DNA of 21,571 nt from a virus. This document shows positions 1-7,309 of the stretch, in pieces. A program made the translations under genes and the position numbers. The notes under the pieces are model-generated. The model was not told the origin of the DNA. It made no database searches and was given only the letters and a program-made list of their open reading frames with translations. The stretch covers positions 1 to 21,571 of IMG/VR virus record IMGVR_UViG_3300030331_000139; one strand, 5' to 3'. The number at the start of each line of letters is the position of its first letter. Position 1 is the first letter of the stretch.

Positions 1-516
1 TTCTAATTTATTCATTCTAGAAACTACATCTTGTTCATACTCATCTTTGAATATAACAGGAGATTCTACATGAGATGATTTGAAATGAATATTCAATCTA
101 TCAATAAGTAATAATTCGTTTATATCTTTATTCTTAGTGCCAAAGAAATCATTTCTAATAAGGTCTCTATAGCCTTTGATAAATGATTGTGATAAACCTG
201 GATATTTTCTTTTGATTAGTTTTTCAATACGAGCATCCTCGATAACATTCAAGAATGATTTAGGAATCTTTTTTTCAATAACAGACTTTTCCCAACCTGA
301 TTGTGGAGTAAATAGTGCATGACCAACTTCGTGAGCAATAAGTAAATCTGTAATATCCTCGTTCATGTGTTTCCATATAGGTAAAACAAGTAATCTAGAT
401 TTGACATCAAAATAAGCAGTTTGTACTTTTTTGTGTTCTACTGATATATTTTCAGTAGCAAGTAATTTTGCAAGATATGATTTTGCCTGATTATTGATAT
501 TGTTTGTTTTTTGCAT
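1..516 (-). CDS. CobT-like metallopeptidase, N-terminal part (cut by left window edge)
   Basis: The frame is open for 172 codons from an ATG at 516 to the window edge, so the C-terminus is missing. Residues 62-66 are HEVGH, a zinc-metallopeptidase HExxH motif. An NVIEDARIE stretch follows at 90-98, where the glutamate fits a third zinc ligand. This pairing is typical of the peptidase-like region of CobT/VWA-type proteins, which T4-like marine phages often carry near a cobS-like AAA+ gene (family knowledge). A VWA domain would be expected beyond the edge and cannot be seen. The start is supported by a promoter-like TTGACT-17-TAGCAT ending 8 nt before ATG. There is no Shine-Dalgarno sequence. 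The substrate is unknown. Metallopeptidase fold is likely; the CobT assignment is less sure. Confidence 0.72.
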   Translation of the reverse strand, partial: MQKTNNINNQAKSYLAKLLATENISVEHKKVQTAYFDVKSRLLVLPIWKHMNEDITDLLIAHEVGHALFTPQSGWEKSVIEKKIPKSFLNVIEDARIEKLIKRKYPGLSQSFIKGYRDLIRNDFFGTKNKDINELLLIDRLNIHFKSSHVESPVIFKDEYEQDVVSRMNKLE

Positions 517-524
517 ATATTATC

Positions 525-553
525 ATGCTACCGTATTTCGGTCTAAAAGTCAA
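525..553 (-). promoter_or_regulatory. Sigma70-type promoter before the CobT-like gene
   Basis: On the minus strand TTGACT (553-548) is followed by a 17-nt spacer and TAGCAT (530-525). The ATG lies 8 nt further on. The -35 box sits in a GCTTGACT context like those before gp55 and uvsY. The -10 box is poor, so this is the weakest of the set. Confidence 0.45.
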
Positions 554-575
554 GCATATTTACCACTTTTTTTGG

Positions 576-604
576 AATAAAATAACCCTTGTTTTTCAAG
601 GGTT
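576..604 (-). terminator. Probable rho-independent terminator after the DNA methyltransferase gene
   Basis: AACCCTTG (584-591) and CAAGGGTT (597-604) form an 8-bp stem with a 5-nt loop. On the minus strand it is followed by ATTTTATT, an imperfect U-rich tract. It sits between the methyltransferase stop codon (650) and the promoter of the next gene, as a transcript end should. The rest of the 133-nt gap shows nothing else apart from that promoter. Confidence 0.6.
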
Positions 605-649
605 TATCTGCTGACAGAATGTCGCAGTTATGTTTGTTCTTACTTTGTT

Positions 650-1729
650 CTACTTTTGAAAGATAAAAGTGGGTTCAAATTTACGGCCTGAGATATCTGG
701 TCTCTTATATTCGCCCATATATTGTTGTTTTTGTTTAGTCTCTTGTATATCACCATCAATAGTTGACACAGCAGATCCTCCTTGTTGAGTAGATAGTGAT
801 AACCACCATGTATCTGTGTGTTGAAATCCTACATCTTTTGCAAGTGAAACTGTATCTTCTTCAAATGTCTTATACTGTTTTGTATTAGCAACATTGAGTG
901 CAAGATATTTGCCAGTTTTAAGACCTTTGTATGCGTTGGCAATAGTCTGTTTTAAAAACTTTTCTTTCCATATATCACTAGTTGAAAACTTAATACTTGA
1001 TTGTTCTGGTTCATCACCATATGCTTCCCAACCAAAGTAAGGTGGACTCGTAAATACGAAATCTAGACTTTCATCTTCTGGTATAAATGTTTCACTACCT
1101 TGTCTGTGTAGTTTATATGTGTTATGTGGATTACCATAATCATTTAATATGCCTTTTAATCCTTCATATGTAGGTATACAAGGATCAGTACCGATATAAT
1201 TAATACCAGCTGCAATCGCACCAAGTAATCGACCACCATAACCCATACTAGGATCCCATACTGTGCCTGCAACTGTGCCTTCAAGTGGACTATCTTTATC
1301 TACAAAAACATCATACATGGCTGCAGCTGCAGTAGGTCTAAAATTAGAAACCATTTGAGTGCCACTATATCGTCTTAACATAGATCGCATATCTGATTCT
1401 GTAATCATATGAGCAGGTTTCTTTTGAAAGAATGTGCCTGATAATATTTTATTTAAACCTTTTTTAAGATGTTCTTCATCTTCCCATATCTCCATAGGTG
1501 TTTTCATTTTACCACATTTGATACCCCATGCGTGTTCCATGTATGACCATGCAAGATTTAACCCATGTGCAGATTGACCTATGATTTTATTCTTTCTATC
1601 AATGAGTGTGTCTCGTCTAAAATTTACTAACTGATTAAATATTTCATTTCGCCACTCTCTATTTTTTGGATAATAAGGAAAACCTTTCTTCTTCCAATCA
1701 TCATGAACTTGTTGTAGATTATCTGTCAT
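650..1729 (-). CDS. DNA methyltransferase, SPPY type (N4-cytosine/N6-adenine family)
   Basis: This is a predicted S-adenosylmethionine-dependent amino-methyltransferase acting on DNA. With the start at 1729 it has 359 residues. Residues 158-167 (WDPSMGYGGR) fit the AdoMet-binding motif I, and TSPPYF at 227-232 is the catalytic motif IV of amino-MTases. Motif I comes before motif IV. About 150 residues precede the catalytic core and may bind the target; their family is not recognised. The ATG at 1729 overlaps the upstream acetyltransferase by 11 nt and has AGGAG 12 nt ahead. An ATG at 1741 has that AGGAG directly against it, with no spacing, and a longer frame would need a TTG at 1780. No restriction nuclease is visible nearby, so it is probably an orphan enzyme protecting or marking phage DNA (inference). 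Confidence 0.85.
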   Translation of the reverse strand: MTDNLQQVHDDWKKKGFPYYPKNREWRNEIFNQLVNFRRDTLIDRKNKIIGQSAHGLNLAWSYMEHAWGIKCGKMKTPMEIWEDEEHLKKGLNKILSGTFFQKKPAHMITESDMRSMLRRYSGTQMVSNFRPTAAAAMYDVFVDKDSPLEGTVAGTVWDPSMGYGGRLLGAIAAGINYIGTDPCIPTYEGLKGILNDYGNPHNTYKLHRQGSETFIPEDESLDFVFTSPPYFGWEAYGDEPEQSSIKFSTSDIWKEKFLKQTIANAYKGLKTGKYLALNVANTKQYKTFEEDTVSLAKDVGFQHTDTWWLSLSTQQGGSAVSTIDGDIQETKQKQQYMGEYKRPDISGRKFEPTFIFQK

Positions 1730-2165
1730 ATAAGTAAACATCTCCTGGTAGTGTGCCTTTTGCCCATGATGTGGTGCCAACTAGTTTCATATTGTTTTTG
1801 AGATAAAATTTCTTTGCTACTTCATTATCACTACGAACACTTAGATATACTCGTCTTGGATCTACAAATTCAAAAAACTTTTGTAGTGCTTGACTTGCAG
1901 AACCATTGTGATATTTAGCTGCGATTTGATGTAATATACAATCGCCTTGTTGAGCAATCACATCACCTATTCCTGGGAATAGTCGACCTATTTTTTGTTT
2001 TCTTTTATAAAAATTATATGTAATCACTACATTATTATCAAATATTAAATTTTCTTTTGCAATCATGCGTTTCATGTAATCTGTTCTTATATGTGGAAAC
2101 CATTTCTTATGTTGATAAAATATTTCTTTTATCGATTCAAAGTCTGTTTCTTTGGCATGATTCAT
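1719..2165 (-). CDS. GNAT-family N-acetyltransferase-like protein
   Basis: The 148-residue product ends with a region typical of GNAT acetyltransferases: a strand (VYLSVRSDN, about 105-113), then the AKKFYLKNNMKLVG helix-turn pattern. That pattern matches the conserved N-x-x-A-x-x-F-Y-x-x-x-x-F-x-x-V-G end of the fold. GNAT enzymes move an acetyl group from acetyl-CoA to an amine on a protein or small molecule; the acceptor cannot be read from the sequence. The acetyl-CoA loop (Q/R-x-x-G-x-G/A) is degenerate, so activity is uncertain. The gene has its own promoter, with TATACT exactly 6 nt before ATG and no Shine-Dalgarno. It overlaps the methyltransferase start. Confidence 0.7.
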   Translation of the reverse strand: MNHAKETDFESIKEIFYQHKKWFPHIRTDYMKRMIAKENLIFDNNVVITYNFYKRKQKIGRLFPGIGDVIAQQGDCILHQIAAKYHNGSASQALQKFFEFVDPRRVYLSVRSDNEVAKKFYLKNNMKLVGTTSWAKGTLPGDVYLYDR

Positions 2166-2171
2166 AAAGTA

Positions 2172-2200
2172 AGTATATCACAAATAATTAATTAAGTAAA
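2172..2200 (-). promoter_or_regulatory. Sigma70-type promoter 6 nt before the second acetyltransferase gene
   Basis: On the minus strand TTTACT (2200-2195), a 17-nt AT-rich spacer and TATACT (2177-2172) end 6 nt before the ATG at 2165. The -35 end runs into the last codons of the upstream hydroxylase gene. Normal initiation, about 7 nt after the -10 box, would start the mRNA at or next to the start codon. Confidence 0.6.
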
Positions 2201-2799
2201 GCCCTCATCTTTTCGTTAGAGTAGCAGTCAGCAACTAAATGTATTCTATCAACATCACTAGTATTTCTTACAGCATGAGCTTTTGTAACATCAGTATAAT
2301 AATAATGTCCAGTCTCTAGATTATACTCTGTGCCGTCTTTATCTTTTGTGCTTTCATACAATGTAAAAACAACTTGATTGTTTGTTCTAATTGGCATATG
2401 TATTCTAATAATATCGCCGTCATCAAATCCTATTTGTTTATCAATTTTATCAGTATGTTTGCCGATAACTTTGCCGGCTTCTAGTTTCATAAATCTAACT
2501 CTCTCAAAATCACAAGGCAATCTATCTAACATTTCTAATACTGGTTTCATAACCTCATTATCTTTTAGTGTTGTCCATTGTAGTTTTGTATCTATATCTA
2601 CTGAACTTTTTAAAACACCGGGCTTCAATATATCTTCAGGATTAGGTCCATAACCATGTAAAGATATAGCATCCCAACCAGTCTTTGCATATTTTGTTTT
2701 TACTTTTGCCATTTCTAAATCATCTAGTAGTGTTGCAACTGCCTCTAAATTACCAGTATGTGGTGATAAATCTAGTTCTTTCATTATAGGTCTACTCAT
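2188..2799 (-). CDS. Aspartyl/asparaginyl beta-hydroxylase-like 2OG-Fe(II) oxygenase
   Basis: The 203-residue protein resembles the aspartyl/asparaginyl beta-hydroxylase family of non-haem iron dioxygenases, which use 2-oxoglutarate and O2. Visible features are KHTDK at 114-118 (H115-x-D117 iron ligands), RIHMPI at 132-137, KAHAVRN at 173-179 (H175 as second iron histidine) and DRIHLVAD at 184-191, where R185 may bind 2-oxoglutarate. This order matches the family. The substrate is unknown; family members act on protein side chains or peptides. AGGAG lies 7 nt before the ATG, inside the end of the upstream small gene. It sits between the small acidic gene and the second acetyltransferase in the same run. 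Confidence 0.82.
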   Translation of the reverse strand: MSRPIMKELDLSPHTGNLEAVATLLDDLEMAKVKTKYAKTGWDAISLHGYGPNPEDILKPGVLKSSVDIDTKLQWTTLKDNEVMKPVLEMLDRLPCDFERVRFMKLEAGKVIGKHTDKIDKQIGFDDGDIIRIHMPIRTNNQVVFTLYESTKDKDGTEYNLETGHYYYTDVTKAHAVRNTSDVDRIHLVADCYSNEKMRALLN

Positions 2800-2800
2800 T

Positions 2801-3031
2801 TTATTCTCCTTGTATTCGCCATTTAGGATCTCTTGGCACCCAATTATTTGGCGGCTCTTGATAGTCTTTTTCTTCTAATCTACTCCATATCTCGTCAACA
2901 GAAAATGGACCAAGACCAGTTCTCTTTTTTACTTCTTCGATTGCGTCCTCTAATTGTTCTCGATTATATTCTTTTTTTCTTTGAAAATCATAATACTCTT
3001 TTAGTTTATTGTATTCTTCTAAACTAATCAT
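2801..3031 (-). CDS. Small charged hypothetical protein
   Basis: The 76-residue product is not recognised. It is rich in Glu, Lys and Tyr, and residues 3-40 look helical with a repeating charge pattern. The end is Trp/Pro-rich (WVPRDPKWRIQ) and probably less ordered. There is no signal peptide or membrane segment. Its ATG overlaps the upstream acetyltransferase stop as ATGA, and its last codons carry the ribosome binding site of the hydroxylase gene, so it is translated as part of the run. Confidence 0.65.
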   Translation of the reverse strand: MISLEEYNKLKEYYDFQRKKEYNREQLEDAIEEVKKRTGLGPFSVDEIWSRLEEKDYQEPPNNWVPRDPKWRIQGE

Positions 3032-3513
3032 AACTTATACTCAAAATTTTGTGTTTCATCATTTATATTGATTTGTTTTGCACCATTACTGATATGAAAG
3101 TGTGTTGCCATAGGTGTTAATGGTGACAAAGTTACCAATTGTGCAAAGTTATTTTCTATTGTCCACTCTCTTAACTTGTTTATGATCTCTCTACCTGCAC
3201 CTCTTTTTCTAGACCATACTGTATATGCTACAACTATCTCACCTCTTTGATTGTCTTGATTTGCAGCTTGGGACATATAGTTCATCTCTCTAACTGTGTG
3301 AGGTATTTCAGGACATAATGCAATACAAACAATTGCCTCTATCTCAGTATTATATTTTAAACCAAATATCTTACGACCGTGTGCAATTCTAAAATCTAAT
3401 GTAAGTTCAGGTCTTACAGGATCTTCTGAGACATCTATTTCATCTAATTCAACTAACTCTGTGCCTTTGACCCATTTAAAAAAATCATTTACACTATCTT
3501 TCCATTTCATCAT
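3028..3513 (-). CDS. GNAT-family acetyltransferase-like protein
   Basis: This 161-residue protein carries a GNAT core. The strand GEIVVAYTVW (about 91-100) is followed by SRKRGAGREIINKLREW, which matches the acetyl-CoA pyrophosphate loop R-x-x-G-x-G and its helix. A later strand is QLVTLSP, and MATHFHISNGAKQI is the family's closing helix-strand. The loop is better preserved than in the second acetyltransferase downstream, so an active enzyme is plausible; the acceptor is unknown. Two ATGs (3513, 3510) overlap the stop of the membrane-protein gene, which suggests coupled translation. No strong Shine-Dalgarno is visible. Confidence 0.72.
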   Translation of the reverse strand: MMKWKDSVNDFFKWVKGTELVELDEIDVSEDPVRPELTLDFRIAHGRKIFGLKYNTEIEAIVCIALCPEIPHTVREMNYMSQAANQDNQRGEIVVAYTVWSRKRGAGREIINKLREWTIENNFAQLVTLSPLTPMATHFHISNGAKQININDETQNFEYKL

Positions 3514-3800
3514 TTTCTCTTTCTAAAAAATCTTCGCCATAGTGCTGATCTTGTCATACTAACAACTGTAAATATAATTGCGATACCCATACTATCAAAT
3601 ATACTAGGATGTAAATCAAAGAGTGGAAATATTGTCAATTGTATAATAACTGCTAAAAAGAAACCACTACCGACATCTATCACACTTTCTACGATATCTC
3701 TACTAATTTTGATTTTTAGGGGGAATAACCGTCTCATAGCCGCCGCTAGGGACGGTTTTAGAGCTGTCTGTGTATGATAGTACCCCCTAGATTTTGACAT
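3510..3800 (-). CDS. Small two-helix membrane protein, DUF7220-like
   Basis: The product has two hydrophobic segments, one around VESVIDVGSGFFLAVIIQLTI and one around MGIAIIFTVVSMTRSALW, followed by a basic tail RRFFRKRK. The pattern E-S-x-x-x-x-x-x-G, then I-F-P-x-F, then FTxVSxxRS and RRxF resembles the small phage membrane family I know as DUF7220 (from memory). Its role is unknown; a holin-like or envelope role is only a guess. The start is uncertain: ATG 3800 gives a 14-nt overlap with the deformylase gene, the same size as other overlaps here, while 3818 and 3737 are alternatives. The first 25-35 residues are encoded by a GC-rich inverted repeat (3715-3791), which is odd for this genome. 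Confidence 0.7.
   Translation of the reverse strand: MSKSRGYYHTQTALKPSLAAAMRRLFPLKIKISRDIVESVIDVGSGFFLAVIIQLTIFPLFDLHPSIFDSMGIAIIFTVVSMTRSALWRRFFRKRK
3715..3791. repeat. GC-rich nested inverted repeat across the deformylase/membrane-protein junction
   Basis: The outer arms TAGGGGG (3717-3723) and CCCCCTA (3783-3789) pair over 7 bp, or 9 bp with a G-U and an A-U pair. Inside, AACCGTC (3727-3733) and GACGGTT (3751-3757) pair over 7 bp. Within that loop TAGC (3737-3740) pairs with GCTA (3745-3748) around a CGCC tetraloop. About 52% of the 73 nt between the outer arms is G or C, against a visibly AT-rich background. The deformylase stop codon lies in the outer arm. The function is unknown; an RNA structure controlling the downstream gene is the simplest idea. 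Confidence 0.6.
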
Positions 3801-4521
3801 TTTTACTTGCGACTTCATCTCTCAATCTTTGTTGTTGTCGTCTAATTGTTTGTTTAATTAATTTTGCTTGTGCCTTTTTACCTCTATCTAGTTTCATCTT
3901 ACTTACTAGATCGGTAAATATGTATCCGTTCATGTGTTCGTTCTCATGTTGAAATATTCTTGCTGACATACCATGTAAATATTCTTCAACCTTTTCACCA
4001 TTCTCATCTGTGTATTCTACATTAACCCATTTAGGTCTGTTTATCATTAAGAACAAGAAAGGAAAAGATAAACAACCTTCTTTCATATTAATAGTCTCTT
4101 GACTAAAATCTTTGATAAGAGGATTAAAACAGTTTCTTACTTTACCATCTTCTATCTGTGGGTGACCACCCATGACAAACATACGAAATGGTAAACCAAC
4201 TTGATTTGCAGATAGGCCTATACCACCATACTTTGTCATACTGTCATACATTTTTTGAGATAGTTCTTTTCTATCTTTTATTTCAAACTCTTTTAACATA
4301 TCATCTGAAAACTCAGCGATTCTCATGAGTAATCTTGGATCTGTTGGTGGTATCAAAGGATAAGTTTTATTATCTTTCTTTTTGAGATGTTTATGTAGAT
4401 CAGTAATATGCTCTGTAGTTTTTTCTTTATCTGTTTTTAGAATAGGTGTCTTACCACTTTGTATATTTTCGTAGTGTTTGACTACCTCTTCTACTTTTGC
4501 TGGGGTTAGTTTCTCTGCCAT
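3787..4521 (-). CDS. def: Peptide deformylase
   Basis: Peptide deformylase removes the formyl group from the N-terminal methionine of new proteins and is metal-dependent. All three family motifs are present: GIGLSANQVG (100-109), EGCLS (148-152, metal-binding Cys150) and QHENEH (191-196, His192, Glu193, His196). The 244-residue length is long for the family because about 60 charged residues precede the catalytic domain. Phage deformylases are known in marine T4-like viruses, where they are thought to keep host or phage protein maturation going during infection (family knowledge). The ATG overlaps the gp46 stop by one base (TAATG), so it is probably co-translated with the nuclease genes. The stop falls inside the GC-rich inverted repeat. 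Confidence 0.92.
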   Translation of the reverse strand: MAEKLTPAKVEEVVKHYENIQSGKTPILKTDKEKTTEHITDLHKHLKKKDNKTYPLIPPTDPRLLMRIAEFSDDMLKEFEIKDRKELSQKMYDSMTKYGGIGLSANQVGLPFRMFVMGGHPQIEDGKVRNCFNPLIKDFSQETINMKEGCLSFPFLFLMINRPKWVNVEYTDENGEKVEEYLHGMSARIFQHENEHMNGYIFTDLVSKMKLDRGKKAQAKLIKQTIRRQQQRLRDEVASKNVKI

Positions 4522-6236
4522 TATTCTGCCATCCTTGTAAAGTTTTTGTATTTCTCAAACTTCATAACTCTAGGGAACTTATCCATTAGAGCGTCACCTT
4601 TATGAGATATGACAAACACATTTTCTTTTGCCATTGTGGTTTGTAGTATTCTCATAAACTCATCTGTGCCTGAGCTGTCTAGTGAACTATCAAATATTTC
4701 ATCTAGTATTAGTAAGTTAGTATTCGTTGAGTTTTTTAGTTTAGCAATCTCTCGCCATGTAAACAGTATTGCTAAATCTATTCTTAGTTTTTCACCCTCA
4801 CTAAAAGAGTGATAATTAAATTCATCTCTATGTCTTGATTTAATTGTTTCATTAAATTCTTCATCTAAACTAAAATTAACAAAGAAGTCCATATCTGCTA
4901 AATTCTTATTTATTAGTTGATTCATGATAGGTAAATACTGTTTAATTATTTTAGTTTTGATACCAGTATCTTGCATTAGATGTCTAGCTGTATCTATATA
5001 AACTGCTTCTTCTTTTTGAGATAATTTATCTTTTTCTAATTCAGTTTTTCTATCTCTCAACTGATTTAGTTCACCAGTTTGTTCGGCTGTAGATACTTTT
5101 TCATCTCGTAGTTCTTCTATTTCTTCTCCTAATTTTACTCTTTGTTTTTCTATTTCTTCTATAGATGTTTCATAACGATTTATTAATAATTCTTTTTCTC
5201 TAATTGTAACCATTGTTTTATTAATATTATCTAATTTCATTTCACTAGTTTTGATTTCTTTGTCTATCTGGTCTAAAGCACTTTCTAACTCTAATACTTT
5301 TTCTTTTTTCTTGCCTATCATTGTAGATTTATATGCTTTATCAATCACTTGTTGACATACAGGACAATCATCATGTAATTCAAAGAAACTTAAATCTTTT
5401 TTGTGTTTACTACAAGTATTTTCTAATTTTGCCTCCATGTTATGAAGTTTTTTATGTTTATCATTTATCTTTGATTGATCTATTACTTGTTTTTGTAATT
5501 CAGCAATATCTGTTTTAACTTTCGCTATATCTAGCGAATAGTTTGATATATCAGTTATACATTTATCTAACTCTGCTCTTTTTGATTCTGCTAATTCTTG
5601 ACTACGATTGCTAATATCATCAATATATTTTTTCTTATCTTCAATCTTGTTATCAACTATTTGTTGACTAAAATCTGTTTGTTTGATTAACTCATCATGA
5701 TTTTTTTGTTTTTCTCTAAATAATAAATTCATTTTAGAAAAGATTTCTATATCTAATATTTCTTCAACAACTTGTCGTCTATGTCTAGCTCTTAGTTGCA
5801 TAAATGGCACGAAAGAAGCATTACCTAAAATTACAACTTGTGTAAATGATCTAAAATTTAATTTAAGTATTTGTTGTTCTAAGTGTTTTTGATAGTCTCT
5901 TTGAGCTGCATCTTGATTTAACATATCACCATCGCACCATATCTCAAATGTGTTTGGTTTGATACCTCTTATGATCTTATAATCTTTTTGACCTACTACA
6001 AACTCAACTTCTACAACACATTCTTTTTCATTGATAGAATTTATTAGTTGATCTTTTTTAATATTACGAAATGGTCTTTGAAATAAACCAAAACATAGTG
6101 CGTCTAACATAGTAGATTTACCTGCACCATTTTCACCCACAACTAATGTAGTCTTATGATTTGCTAAGTCTATTTCTATAAACTGTTGACCAGTAGATAA
6201 AAAGTTTTTGTATCTTACTTTTTTAAATGTTATCAT
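4521..6236 (-). CDS. 46: gp46, recombination nuclease subunit (Rad50/SbcC-like ATPase)
   Basis: T4 gp46 pairs with gp47 to resect DNA ends for recombination-dependent replication and host DNA breakdown. The 571-residue protein has a Walker A loop GENGAGKST at 34-42, then a coiled coil rich in Glu, Lys and Ile to about 420. The zinc-hook motif CPVC (291-294) lies near the middle. The ABC signature FSEGEKLRIDLA is at 478-489, and Walker B LLILDE at 508-513 is followed by the D-loop and the switch histidine in VISHKG. The length and domain order match the family. The start overlaps the gp47 end by 14 nt, as expected for subunits made together. Confidence 0.95.
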   Translation of the reverse strand: MITFKKVRYKNFLSTGQQFIEIDLANHKTTLVVGENGAGKSTMLDALCFGLFQRPFRNIKKDQLINSINEKECVVEVEFVVGQKDYKIIRGIKPNTFEIWCDGDMLNQDAAQRDYQKHLEQQILKLNFRSFTQVVILGNASFVPFMQLRARHRRQVVEEILDIEIFSKMNLLFREKQKNHDELIKQTDFSQQIVDNKIEDKKKYIDDISNRSQELAESKRAELDKCITDISNYSLDIAKVKTDIAELQKQVIDQSKINDKHKKLHNMEAKLENTCSKHKKDLSFFELHDDCPVCQQVIDKAYKSTMIGKKKEKVLELESALDQIDKEIKTSEMKLDNINKTMVTIREKELLINRYETSIEEIEKQRVKLGEEIEELRDEKVSTAEQTGELNQLRDRKTELEKDKLSQKEEAVYIDTARHLMQDTGIKTKIIKQYLPIMNQLINKNLADMDFFVNFSLDEEFNETIKSRHRDEFNYHSFSEGEKLRIDLAILFTWREIAKLKNSTNTNLLILDEIFDSSLDSSGTDEFMRILQTTMAKENVFVISHKGDALMDKFPRVMKFEKYKNFTRMAE

Positions 6237-7308
6237 ATTTTATATCACTATCTTGTGCCTCTACAAACATTTCTTTAATCATAAGTTTTAATCTATCTTT
6301 ATCTAGGTCAACTGGCAACTGATCTACATAATTATTTACCAATGTTATTGTATCTTCAGATCCTTCAACTACATCATCGCTGACATTTGCCTGATTAAGG
6401 TCAGAATAATCCTCTAGTATTTTTAGTTCATGAACATTAATTTTATTATATAAATTATCAAGTAGTCTATCAAACATTTGATTATTCTTTTTTGTCGTAA
6501 CAACTAACTTTACAAACTTTTGATCGTATTCATTGATATCAATCTTATCATAGTCTATAACATCATCATGATAATTTAATCTTAAAAATATTGTATATGG
6601 ATTTTCTATAAACTCTAACTCTCTTGTTTCGGTATCAAAGATATGAAAGCCTTTTTTGTTTGCATAATCTGACCATGTCATTTCATACTGGCTGCCTAAA
6701 TAAAATACTTGACCGTCATCACTCTTATGATGAAAATGACCACTAAAAACTTTTTCAAATCTTGATACAATAGATTTATCATAACCGTGTGTTTGCACCA
6801 TTTTATCTAACATTCTAAAACCATTTAGATCAAAATGACCCATGCAGATTTCAGCAGGCGCTGTGTTTAACATTTCTAGACATTGTTTTTCATTCTCTGG
6901 ATTCATCCAAGGCATCATTAAAATATTTAAACCATCAAAGTTTACAACTTTAGGTTCTTCATAGATAAATGGTTCGTTGATACCATCAGGCGCTGTGCAT
7001 AGTTCTTGAACAGCATTCACTTTATTTGTATTACGATAATAGATATCATGATTACCTATAAGTATATGAGTATCAATTTTTTCTTGCCATAATTTCTGCA
7101 TAAACTTGTGTCTAAAATTATGAGCGATTCTATAATTGATATATTTTCTTCTATCTACAACATCACCTAAATGTATAAGTGTTTTTATATTATGTTCTTT
7201 TAGATATGGGAAAAATATATTATCATAAAACTTATAAAAATGTTCATCAAATATATTACTATCATTACGAGCCCCGAAATGGGTATCGTTCAACAATGCT
7301 ATTTTCAT
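6223..7308 (-). CDS. 47: gp47, recombination nuclease subunit (Mre11/SbcD-like)
   Basis: This is the metallophosphoesterase nuclease of the gp46-gp47 complex. The 361-residue product shows the family motifs in order: NDTHFG (7-12), HLGDVVDRR (46-54), GNHD (85-88), MGHFD (156-160) and SGHFHHKS (189-196). These supply the Asp, His and Asn ligands for two metal ions. The C-terminal 100 residues, which are acidic towards the end, are the expected site for contact with gp46. The ATG follows the gp55 stop after one base. No good Shine-Dalgarno is visible, so coupling to gp55 translation is likely. Confidence 0.95.
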   Translation of the reverse strand: MKIALLNDTHFGARNDSNIFDEHFYKFYDNIFFPYLKEHNIKTLIHLGDVVDRRKYINYRIAHNFRHKFMQKLWQEKIDTHILIGNHDIYYRNTNKVNAVQELCTAPDGINEPFIYEEPKVVNFDGLNILMMPWMNPENEKQCLEMLNTAPAEICMGHFDLNGFRMLDKMVQTHGYDKSIVSRFEKVFSGHFHHKSDDGQVFYLGSQYEMTWSDYANKKGFHIFDTETRELEFIENPYTIFLRLNYHDDVIDYDKIDINEYDQKFVKLVVTTKKNNQMFDRLLDNLYNKINVHELKILEDYSDLNQANVSDDVVEGSEDTITLVNNYVDQLPVDLDKDRLKLMIKEMFVEAQDSDIKYDNI

Positions 7309-7309
7309 A

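Noticed and set aside
1741-1780. Longer starts for the methyltransferase gene.
   Set aside because: 1780 would be a TTG deep inside the acetyltransferase gene, and 1741 has its AGGAG with no spacing. ATG 1729 fits best, though 1741 is not excluded.
3754-3767. Plus-strand GGTTTTAGAGCTGT resembles the front of type II CRISPR repeats.
   Set aside because: It occurs once, has no spacers or cas genes nearby, and lies within a coding overlap. The match is chance.
3717-3789. A tRNA, suggested by the 73-nt length and 7-bp outer stem.
   Set aside because: No T-arm GGTTCGA-type loop, no standard D arm and no fitting anticodon arm on either strand.
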